Origin: Schlesneria sp.
Lineage (GTDB): Bacteria; Planctomycetota; Planctomycetia; Planctomycetales; Planctomycetaceae
DNA length: 12,338 nucleotides
Assembly: GCA_025353525.1 (NCBI GenBank)
Contig: JANXOO010001188.1
Location: forward strand, 1-12,338
Reading direction: 5' to 3'
In this document: in pieces, positions 6,623 to 12,338 of the stretch
Numbering within the stretch: the stretch's first letter is position 1
How the letters are laid out: the number at the start of each line of letters is the position of its first letter
Program-made: the position numbers and the translations under genes
The notes under the pieces: model-generated
Database searches by the model: none
What the model was told of the DNA's origin: nothing
The model's input: only the letters and a program-made list of their open reading frames with translations

Positions 6623-7066
6623 ATGACACAAATGAAAATAGCAAAGCGCCCGGCTTGGTACAGTGATGCAGACGATACCGCCTGGGAGAAGATCAAAGCG
6701 GCTTTTCAGCGAGATTGGCAGCAAACAAAACATGATTTTGGTGGCAAGGCACCAAATCTCAATCAACAGGTAGGTGACACAGTTGCTCAGGCGACTGGTT
6801 CGAAAGCAATTCCCCCGGCAAATGTGAAAACGCCTCACTCGACCGATGGAAAGCTGGAGGGGTATAACGAGGCTGATGAACCAGCATATCGTTATGGGTT
6901 CGCAGCCAGCAGGCACTACGGCAAGTCCGACGATTGGAACGATCAAACCGAAGCAAATCTCCGCAAAGAGTGGGGTGATGAGAAGGAATGGGAGCATCGA
7001 CGCGACGCGATTCGTCGAGGATGGACGTATGGCCAAATCCACCATTACCGGGTAACACCGAAGTAA
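6623..7066 (+). CDS. Conserved-looking two-part hypothetical protein, stress-associated context (147 aa)
   Basis: I chose the ATG at 6623 because AAGGA (6611-6615) lies seven bases before it; the frame is open upstream to 6548 without support. The product is soluble, highly charged and rich in tryptophan. The first part (about 17-65) has WEKIKAAFQRDWQQTKHDFGG and VGDTVAQATGSKAIPP, loosely recalling CsbD/YjbJ-type small stress proteins. The second part (about 86-135) has EPAYRYGFAASRHYG, DQTEANLRKEWG and HRRDAIRRGW, a pattern I associate with small uncharacterised proteins found near PRC-barrel and stress genes in several phyla. There is no catalytic motif, signal peptide or membrane helix. 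It sits between the ferritin-like gene and the large catalase on the same strand and ends before a strong terminator, so it is probably transcribed alone. Function unknown. Confidence 0.8.
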   Translation: MTQMKIAKRPAWYSDADDTAWEKIKAAFQRDWQQTKHDFGGKAPNLNQQVGDTVAQATGSKAIPPANVKTPHSTDGKLEGYNEADEPAYRYGFAASRHYGKSDDWNDQTEANLRKEWGDEKEWEHRRDAIRRGWTYGQIHHYRVTPK

Positions 7067-7395
7067 AGATAATATGGCCGTTTTGCGTGCGGCGAATTCA
7101 CCAAAGCCGCGCGTGAATCGCTCAAACGGCTGCTTGAGATTTCAAGCAGCCGTTTTCGTTGATTCCCCAAATCGTCCGAGACACGATAAAAAACAGTTCC
7201 GACACTGGAAGCGTTTTCCACATCGAGTTGCTGTTGAGGTCAACACCGCAGGACAATCTTTTTGACGCCGCGTGCCTTCCTGATCGATTTGGCGTTTTCC
7301 TCGCTTTACCTGTTCTCATAATCCGTTCCATCAGTAGCTTTTCTGAATGTCCTTGCGACAACTCGCGACTGTAACCAGAATGAAAGTGCAAAACG
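7067..7395. other. Intergenic region between the 147-residue protein and the large catalase
   Basis: These 329 bases hold the strong terminator at 7124-7155 and should hold the catalase promoter. I see no gene, and the short open frames lack ribosome-binding sites. TTGACG at 7262-7267 resembles a -35 box but has no good -10 partner. TGGCGTTTTCCTCGCT (7290-7305) keeps the GG-N10-GC spacing of a sigma-54 site, but both halves are poor. Confidence 0.6.
7124..7155 (+). terminator. Strong rho-independent terminator
   Basis: AAACGGCTGCTTGA (7124-7137) and TCAAGCAGCCGTTT (7142-7155) form a perfect 14-pair stem with the loop GATT, followed by TTTT overlapping the right arm. It lies 58 bases after the stop of the 147-residue protein. 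The A-run on the left arm means it could also work on the opposite strand. Confidence 0.88.
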
Positions 7396-9510
7396 ATGGC
7401 AAAGACGCAAAAGTCATCAATTCAATCGACTGCAAAGTTCGCAGATGCCGAAGTTTTTGTCGGGGCCGGGGGTGAGACGCACCTCCCGGAAACGGGCGGA
7501 CAAGCCGTGCTTACGACTCAGCAAGGGGTTCCTATTGCCGATGATCAGAATTCATTGAAAATCGGACCGCGTGGGCCAACTGCGTTGGAAGACTTTCATC
7601 TTCGGGAGAAACTGTTCCATTTCGATCACGAGCGGATTCCAGAACGGGTCGTTCATGCGCGAGGTTATGGGGCTCACGGATATTTTGAAAACTACGCGTC
7701 TCAGAAACATATTACGAGCGCCGATTTATTTCAACGAAAAGGCGAAAAAACACCGCTTTTTGTGCGAATCTCGACTGTGGCCGGAAGTAAAGGTTCGCCA
7801 GATCTTGCACGTGACGTTCGTGGATTTGCAATAAAGTTCTATACGCAACAAGGCAATTGGGATCTGGTGGGAAATAATGTCCCGGTATTTTTCATCCAGG
7901 ATGCAATCAAATTCCCGGACCTCATTCACGCGGTGAAGCCCGAACCGAATTCTGATTTTCCCCAGGCTCAAACCGCACATGATAATTTTTGGGACTTTAT
8001 TTCGCTCACCCCTGAGAGTATGCACATGGTTATGTGGATCATGTCCGATCGGACAATACCACGATCCCTCAGGTTTATTGAAGGTTTTGGTGTTCACACG
8101 TTCCGCTTTGTAAATGCCGCAGGAAAATCAACATTCGTCAAGTTCCACTGGAAGCCGAAACTGGGATTACAATCGGTGATCTGGAATGAGGCGGTGAAAA
8201 TCAATGGCGCAGACCCTGATTTTCACCGGCGCGATCTTTGGGATGCCATTCAAAGCGGCAGTTTTCCGGAATGGGAACTGGGAGTCCAACTCATCAGTGA
8301 GAAGTTCATTGAAAAGTTCGCGTTCGACATCCTTGACCCCACGAAATTGATTCCTGAAGAGGATGTTCCGATTCATCCCCTCGGCCGAATCGTGCTGGAT
8401 CGTTGCGTTGACAACTTCTTCGCTGAAACTGAATCGGTTGCCTTCTGTACGCAAAACATTGTCCCAGGTATCGACTTTAGTAATGATCCTTTGCTGCAAG
8501 GTCGCAATTTTTCGTATCTCGATACGCAACTCAAACGCCTCGGCGGACCTAATTTCACGCATATTCCAATCAATGCCCCGAAGTGTGCCGTTAACACTCT
8601 TCAGCAGGATGGACACATGGCGATAAAAAATCCCGTGGGACGAGTCAATTACGAACCAAACTCCTGGGGACCTGCCGCCGGTCCCGCTGAGTCGCCGGAG
8701 AAGGGATTTCATTCATACCCGGCCGAAGAAGGCGGGCTCAAACAGCGAGGCCGACCGGCTTCATTTACGGATCATTACAGTCAGGCTCGCCAATTCTACA
8801 GCAGCCAGACAACGGTCGAGCAAACTCACATCGCAGATGCCCTGGTATTCGAGTTAAGCAAAGTTCAAACCCTGAAGATTCGAATTCGCATGGTGTCGCA
8901 TCTCCTGAATATTGATTCGTCACTTGCCGAAAAAGTTGCTTCGGGGTTGCGGCTTGCTGAATTACCGGTCCCCGCCGATGCAAATACACCAGTTCGCACG
9001 AATCTGAAGCCATCCCCTGCCTTAAGCATCCAGCAAAATGGTCCCGCGACTTTCGGAGGTCGTACGGTTGGTGTGCTCGTCACTGACGGTATTGACGCAG
9101 TGCTTCTGCAAAATTTGGCCAAGGCGATCAAAAACGAAGGTGCAACAATGAAACTGATCGCTCCGGAAGTTGGCGGAATCAAGTCTGCAGACGGTTCTGT
9201 GTTTGCGGCAAATGAGAAACTTGAAGGCGGACCATCTGTGCTTTTTGATGCTGTGGTCTTGCTGGTAACGGAGGACGGAGCGGCCAGGCTCTCGAACCGT
9301 CCGGCCGCGCGGGACTTCATTGCGGATGCAATGGCGCATCAGAAATTCATTGGCTATGTCGATTCAGCGGCAGACCTTATAAAGAATGTGATCGGCAAAG
9401 ATACGCTTGACGACGGATTTTTTCCGATCAGAGGTCAGGGTGATTGCAAGGAATTCCTGATTCGCTGCCGCGGCCTTCGATTTTGGGATCGCGCAGACCT
9501 GACATGGTGA
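7396..9510 (+). CDS. katE: Large-subunit (HPII-type, clade 2) catalase
   Basis: The enzyme disproportionates hydrogen peroxide to water and oxygen using a buried heme; it is cytoplasmic and tetrameric in the family. The 704-residue length and a C-terminal extra domain mark the large clade 2 type (E. coli HPII has 753). Distal H87 lies in [15 protein letters not shown] and distal N160 in [12 protein letters not shown]. The proximal heme ligand is Y374 in [10 protein letters not shown], with R370 four residues earlier. [50 protein letters not shown] and VNYEPNSW follow the HPII order. Residues from about 555 form the flavodoxin/DJ-1-like domain ([23 protein letters not shown]). The position of HPII His392, which is cross-linked to its proximal Tyr, is C351 here. 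There is no signal peptide. The ribosome-binding site is weak (GAAAG, 7382-7386). It is probably transcribed alone, after the terminator at 7124-7155. Confidence 0.97.
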   Translation: MAKTQKSSIQSTAKFADAEVFVGAGGETHLPETGGQAVLTTQQGVPIADDQNSLKIGPRGPTALEDFHLREKLFHFDHERIPERVVHARGYGAHGYFENYASQKHITSADLFQRKGEKTPLFVRISTVAGSKGSPDLARDVRGFAIKFYTQQGNWDLVGNNVPVFFIQDAIKFPDLIHAVKPEPNSDFPQAQTAHDNFWDFISLTPESMHMVMWIMSDRTIPRSLRFIEGFGVHTFRFVNAAGKSTFVKFHWKPKLGLQSVIWNEAVKINGADPDFHRRDLWDAIQSGSFPEWELGVQLISEKFIEKFAFDILDPTKLIPEEDVPIHPLGRIVLDRCVDNFFAETESVAFCTQNIVPGIDFSNDPLLQGRNFSYLDTQLKRLGGPNFTHIPINAPKCAVNTLQQDGHMAIKNPVGRVNYEPNSWGPAAGPAESPEKGFHSYPAEEGGLKQRGRPASFTDHYSQARQFYSSQTTVEQTHIADALVFELSKVQTLKIRIRMVSHLLNIDSSLAEKVASGLRLAELPVPADANTPVRTNLKPSPALSIQQNGPATFGGRTVGVLVTDGIDAVLLQNLAKAIKNEGATMKLIAPEVGGIKSADGSVFAANEKLEGGPSVLFDAVVLLVTEDGAARLSNRPAARDFIADAMAHQKFIGYVDSAADLIKNVIGKDTLDDGFFPIRGQGDCKEFLIRCRGLRFWDRADLTW

Positions 9511-9662
9511 CCTGGACGCAGACATCTCAAGGAATGTGGCTAAACAAAAGACGACAAATTTCCCAGGCTCGCTGAGGGTTCACCGCCAATTGATGCAGGC
9601 TGGAAGAAATGACATCGTTCTCATTCGGCGGATTCCCCTCGCGGATCTGTCGACGGCCTTCA

Positions 9663-10082
9663 TCAGTTTTTCGCTACGGTCCGACCAAGCAGAAAGCCCA
9701 TTCCAACGCCAATCATCACCGCCGAAACCGGATTCTTTCCGATGACGTTTGATATGTCGTTGACGGTGCCCTTTAGCCCGGGGCCGTCTAAATAATTCGC
9801 TGAATTCGAGAAAGTTTGTGCCACAGCCAGTGTTGCTTGCCCCAACCGGGCGTCATGGGGTCCATTCTGACGAATCGTTCGCGCCGCTGACTTTAATCCG
9901 TCCCCGATTGCTGTTGAGGCTTCGCCCGCCTTTTTGTCCAGGAAGGTCCTGGCGGCGAGGGCGTTGCTACCAACTTCCTTAACCTGATCCATGACATAGT
10001 CGGCGGCATCACTGATGCTGCCTCGACTCCCCGTAGCGGCTTCTTTTACATTTTTCGTTTTGGTCTCGATAACGTTGGCCAT
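9663..10082 (-). CDS. DUF883/ElaB-like membrane-anchored helical protein (139 aa)
   Basis: I chose the ATG at 10082, with AAGGAG on the minus strand (10093-10098) ten bases upstream; a TTG at 10091 is too close to that site. The protein has a long amphipathic helical region rich in Ala, Lys, Asp and Thr (about 5-95, for example TKNVKEAATGSRGSISDAADYVMDQVKEVG and LDKKAGEASTAIGDGLKSAARTI). It ends in a glycine-zipper membrane helix, NPVSAVMIGVGMGFLLGRTV (117-136). This plan matches the DUF883 group (ElaB, YqjD, YgaM), C-tail-anchored inner-membrane proteins that are RpoS-controlled in E. coli and, for YqjD, bind ribosomes. The match is by architecture and the NP...G.GMGFLLGR tail; the helical part is divergent. 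It is convergent with the catalase and divergent from the PRC-barrel gene at 10314. The stress role is inferred. Confidence 0.78.
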   Translation of the reverse strand: MANVIETKTKNVKEAATGSRGSISDAADYVMDQVKEVGSNALAARTFLDKKAGEASTAIGDGLKSAARTIRQNGPHDARLGQATLAVAQTFSNSANYLDGPGLKGTVNDISNVIGKNPVSAVMIGVGMGFLLGRTVAKN

Positions 10083-10232
10083 TTTCTGCAAGCTCCTTGA
10101 TTCGCTGAAGTTTATTTGCCGTACGCGTCATTGCGTTCAACACGCGCGAGATTGGCATTTCCCGCGCCCAATTTAATGCTGTTGATCTGAAGATTCGCTT
10201 GAACAGGAAAAAAGGCTCGCCGGGAATGACGC

Positions 10233-10248
10233 TGGCCCGACATTTGCA
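10233..10248 (+). promoter_or_regulatory. Sigma-54 (RpoN) promoter upstream of the single-domain PRC-barrel gene
   Basis: TGGCCCGACATTTGCA matches the sigma-54 consensus TGGCACRNNNNTTGCW at all but one defined position (C for A at the fifth base). The invariant GG (10234-10235) and GC (10246-10247) are exactly ten bases apart. Transcription would begin near 10259, giving a leader of about 55 bases before the ATG at 10314. The leader contains the palindrome ACGACG-AA-CGTCGT (10262-10275). A sigma-54 promoter needs an AAA+ activator, which is not encoded in this window. Confidence 0.62.
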
Positions 10249-10313
10249 GCTTCGAGTTGAAACGACGAACGTCGTCGTGGGAATCACGTCATGACAATAC
10301 CGGGAGATATTTG

Positions 10314-10781
10314 ATGTTACGCGCTCGTGCAACGATCTGTGTGTTGGCTGTCACGTGTTCATTGGTAGCGTTCGGTGAAGACGCACCTAAAAAGAAAGCT
10401 GAAGCGAAATCGATTGAAGGATCCATTGTCCGAGCCAGTTCCATGACCGGAATGGCGGTTCGAAGCCCCGAAAACAAAAATCTGGGTACGGTAGATGACG
10501 TGGTGATTGACACCCATACCGGGACTGTTCGATACGTCGTAGTAGGGTTTGGTGGATTTTTGGGCCTCGGCGACAAAATGTTTGCCGTGCCGTTCAAAGC
10601 CCTTCATGTGAAACACGAACCTGGTACCAAGGCTCCGCACTTTGAAATCAATGTCACTCAAGAGGCGTTGGAAAAAGCCAGGGGGTTCGACAAAAACCAT
10701 TGGCCTGATTTTTCAGATGAGTCATTCTTGAAGGATAACGATCATCACTTCCTCGTTGTCGACGTTAAAAAGAGCAAGTAA
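10314..10781 (+). CDS. Secreted single-domain PRC-barrel protein (155 aa)
   Basis: The ATG at 10314 has GGGAG (10302-10306) seven bases upstream; the frame is open to 10257 but the extension would bury the signal peptide. Residues 1-22 form a Sec signal (MLRARATICVLAVTCSLVAFGED) with an Ala/Gly cleavage region. A Lys/Ala-rich linker follows. The PRC barrel occupies about 38-115: RASSMTGMAVRSPENKNLGTVDDVVID, TVRYVVVGFGGFLGLGDKMFAVPFKAL and FEINVTQEALEKARGF. The tail (HHFLVVDVKKSK) is basic. Proteins of this plan are widespread, usually uncharacterised and often linked to envelope or general stress. It is divergent from the DUF883-like gene and preceded by a good sigma-54 promoter, so nitrogen, envelope or other activator-dependent control is plausible. 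It shares its general plan with the longer protein at 2371. Confidence 0.88.
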   Translation: MLRARATICVLAVTCSLVAFGEDAPKKKAEAKSIEGSIVRASSMTGMAVRSPENKNLGTVDDVVIDTHTGTVRYVVVGFGGFLGLGDKMFAVPFKALHVKHEPGTKAPHFEINVTQEALEKARGFDKNHWPDFSDESFLKDNDHHFLVVDVKKSK

Positions 10782-11102
10782 TGGTCGAAGCAACGAATGG
10801 GATCAGTTTCCAGACAGTGAGAGATTTTCTTTTCAGACGATTTGCTGACTGCATCACCATCAAAGTACAGAATTTCCGCTGGCGGCTGGCAGTTCTCCGA
10901 CGCCGACTTGAAATTCTGTCAAACCGCGAGACCCGCTTTGGCAACAGGCTGTGGCGGGTTCTCTCGTTTTAATTCCGATTATGGCGACTTTATTTGCACT
11001 GGCACTGAATTGCTCAAGGTGCGCTGCAAGACACCAGACACCGAATCCCACTTCCGCTTACCATTGCACAAAGTATTACCCGCACAAAGAGAGGCGACTT
11101 CG
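10782..11102. other. Intergenic region before the short catalase homologue
   Basis: These 321 bases hold a likely terminator (10927-10970) and the leader of the next gene. A 63-codon frame starts on the stop of the PRC-barrel gene (TAATG at 10779-10783), but it runs through the terminator hairpin and its Arg-rich product resembles no protein. Two imperfect sigma-54-like motifs with off-by-one spacing lie at 10982-10998 and 11000-11014. Confidence 0.55.
10927..10970 (+). terminator. Probable rho-independent terminator of the PRC-barrel gene
   Basis: CGAGACCCGC (10927-10936) pairs with GCGGGT (10954-10959) and, across a three-base bulge, with CTCG (10963-10966). It is followed by TTTT (10967-10970). 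The loop is 17 bases. It lies about 145 bases after the stop at 10781, which is rather far. Confidence 0.5.
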
Positions 11103-12173
11103 ATGCCCCGTCGTGATTTACCACCAATCCCATACAGCGATGCTTGCGAAGTGATTCCAGGTAACGAGCCGGAAAACATTCAACGCGCGGTTCAATCGCT
11201 TGAGGCAATCCTGCTTCGAAGCCGGGAGGACGGCGGGCACTTTCACGGCCACGTCCATGCAAAAACGCATGGCGTCGTTCGGGGCGAATTTCGTGTGCTT
11301 CCTAATTTGCCCGCCGAGCTGGCGCACGGGCTCTTTGCCATCGAACAGACTTACCAAGCCGCTGCCCGATTCTCAAACTCCGCCAGCCAGCCCAACGCGG
11401 ACTACCTTCCCGACGGGCGGGGGATGGCGATCAAGGTGTTCCACGTTGACGGTGAACGAGCGCTTTCCGAATCAGATGATCCGCAAACGCAAGATTTCGT
11501 CATGATCAATCATCCCGTCTTTTTTGCCCGCGATGTGGAAGACTTTATGCGGCTGGAAGAAGTGGCCGTTTCGAACGAACGAAAATTACCGAAAATCCAG
11601 AAGGCTCTTACCGGAGGAGACTGGAATCCACTTCACTGGCATTGGCAAGGAATGGCCAATGCAATCAAGAACGCCAGCCATCTGCCGACGCATCCCGCGA
11701 GCAACCCGTATTTTAGTATGGTTCCGATTCGATTCGGTCAATACGTCGCCAAGTATCGTGCCGTGCCGGCCGGCGACATGCCGGTGTCGTTATTGGAAGC
11801 GATTGCAAAGTTCGGAACTCAGGCCGACGCAATGCGCCTGATGTTAGAGAAAACTCTCGCTTATCAACAAATTTTGTTCGAGTTTCAAGTTCAGCTACGA
11901 GTCTCGGAAAACGCGATGCCTGTGGAGGATGCAACAGTCGAATGGCCAGAAAACCTGGCCCCTTATCGCACTGTCGCTTTATTTTTAATTCCCCGACAGG
12001 AATTAAACGTCGAATCGTCCATCGAAGCTCGCCGCGCGCTGACGTTTAACGTTTGGCATGCGATCAATGACCATCGACCCTTGGGAGGGATTAACCGTCT
12101 TCGGAAGGCGGTCTATCCAAGAGCTGCCGCATGGCGTTTTTCGGAAACTGACGCAACCCGGAAGCCTCAATGA
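11103..12173 (+). CDS. Short catalase-superfamily heme protein (356 aa)
   Basis: The ATG at 11103 has GAGAGG (11089-11094) eight bases upstream; the frame is open to 10842 but crosses the terminator and has no family match there. At 356 residues it is much shorter than true monofunctional catalases (about 480 or more) and has no C-terminal domain. The distal His is H52 in HVHAKTHGVVRGEF, and the distal Asn is N136 in DFVMINHPVFFARD. FSNSASQPNADYLPDGRGMAIKVFHV (90-115) is the family's second heme-pocket block. The likely proximal ligand is Y338 in the RxxxY motif RKAVY near the C-terminus. This matches the mini-catalase and catalase-related group that includes coral allene oxide synthase and bacterial fatty-acid hydroperoxide enzymes. 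The substrate may be hydrogen peroxide or a lipid hydroperoxide, and the sequence does not settle this. There is no signal peptide. It stands alone on the plus strand. Confidence 0.9.
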   Translation: MPRRDLPPIPYSDACEVIPGNEPENIQRAVQSLEAILLRSREDGGHFHGHVHAKTHGVVRGEFRVLPNLPAELAHGLFAIEQTYQAAARFSNSASQPNADYLPDGRGMAIKVFHVDGERALSESDDPQTQDFVMINHPVFFARDVEDFMRLEEVAVSNERKLPKIQKALTGGDWNPLHWHWQGMANAIKNASHLPTHPASNPYFSMVPIRFGQYVAKYRAVPAGDMPVSLLEAIAKFGTQADAMRLMLEKTLAYQQILFEFQVQLRVSENAMPVEDATVEWPENLAPYRTVALFLIPRQELNVESSIEARRALTFNVWHAINDHRPLGGINRLRKAVYPRAAAWRFSETDATRKPQ

Positions 12174-12214
12174 GAGTGCTGCGATATAGCGCCTGTCGAG
12201 ACCCGGGTGAGTGC

Positions 12215-12232
12215 CCGTTGCCGATTCAACGG
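12215..12232 (+). terminator. Weak hairpin after the short catalase homologue
   Basis: CCGTTG (12215-12220) and CAACGG (12227-12232) form a six-pair stem with a six-base loop, 41 bases after the stop. The tail ATCATTTCTC is only partly T-rich. Confidence 0.33.
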
Positions 12233-12249
12233 ATCATTTCTCTGAATTA

Positions 12250-12338
12250 ATGCAGACGCAGCCCACGCCTTTTACAGTACCTGCTGACGACTTCGCTGGT
12301 TGTCCACGGACCATTCAGGCCGATTTACTACCAGTGGC
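12250..12338 (+). CDS. Possible start of a further gene, cut by the window end
   Basis: An ATG at 12250 opens a frame that stays open to the window end. It gives 29 residues beginning MQTQPTPFTVPADDFAGCPR. No Shine-Dalgarno sequence precedes it and nothing is recognisable. The minus strand also has an open frame here, ending at 12272, so the direction of the next gene is unsettled. Confidence 0.2.
   Translation, partial: MQTQPTPFTVPADDFAGCPRTIQADLLPV

Noticed and set aside
7290..7305. Sigma-54 promoter for the large catalase
   Set aside because: The GG-N10-GC spacing is right, but both half-sites differ from the consensus at several positions, so chance is a better explanation.
10781..10972. 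63-codon plus-strand frame starting on the PRC-barrel stop (TAATG)
   Set aside because: It runs through a hairpin followed by a T-run, its product is Arg-rich and unlike a folded protein, and it overlaps the leader of the short catalase gene.

Overview
The window looks like a chromosomal piece of a planctomycete or a close relative. The basis is indirect: moderate GC, many small hypothetical genes of the kind common in that phylum, a eukaryote-like UDPGP-type uridylyltransferase, and a cluster of PRC-barrel, DUF892 and DUF883-type stress proteins. There is no rRNA, tRNA, CRISPR array, integrase or recognisable insertion sequence. Assignment to the phylum is inference from gene content.

Layout. 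1-388: 3' end of a gene ending in a phospho-receiver domain (+), probably the tail of a longer signalling protein cut by the window edge. 579-1991: UDPGP-family uridylyltransferase of the UDP-N-acetylhexosamine pyrophosphorylase type (-). 2371-3255: secreted two-domain PRC-barrel protein (+), divergent from the uridylyltransferase. 3256-4125: about 870 bases with no convincing gene. 4126-4572: two tiny membrane-protein genes in tandem (-). 4846-5742: a DUF697-like membrane protein gene broken by a one-base frameshift, followed by an 82-codon ORF that overlaps its stop by four bases (-). 5921-6415: DUF892/YciE-type ferritin-like protein (+). 6623-7066: a conserved-looking two-part protein of unknown function (+), closed by a strong hairpin terminator. 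7396-9510: large-subunit, HPII-type catalase (+). 9663-10082: DUF883/ElaB-like membrane-anchored helical protein (-). 10314-10781: secreted single-domain PRC-barrel protein (+), preceded by a near-consensus sigma-54 promoter. 11103-12173: a short catalase-superfamily heme protein (+). 12174-12338: downstream spacer and possibly the start of another gene.

How it fits together. From about 2.3 kb to 12.2 kb the window reads as a stress-defence island. It holds two heme hydroperoxide enzymes of different catalase classes, a ferritin-like protein, membrane-associated helical proteins (DUF883, DUF697) and PRC-barrel proteins. Several of these families (KatE, YciE/YciF, ElaB/YqjD) are controlled by RpoS in E. 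coli. Here most genes sit singly with their own ribosome-binding sites, so coordination would have to come from shared regulators. The visible candidates are a sigma-54 promoter at 10233-10248, an 8+8 bp dyad at 5822-5846 and a recurring GGTACGAA motif. I see no classical defence system or biosynthetic cluster. The least-described items are the short catalase homologue, the 147-residue two-part protein, and the small membrane and coupled ORFs around 4.1-5.1 kb.
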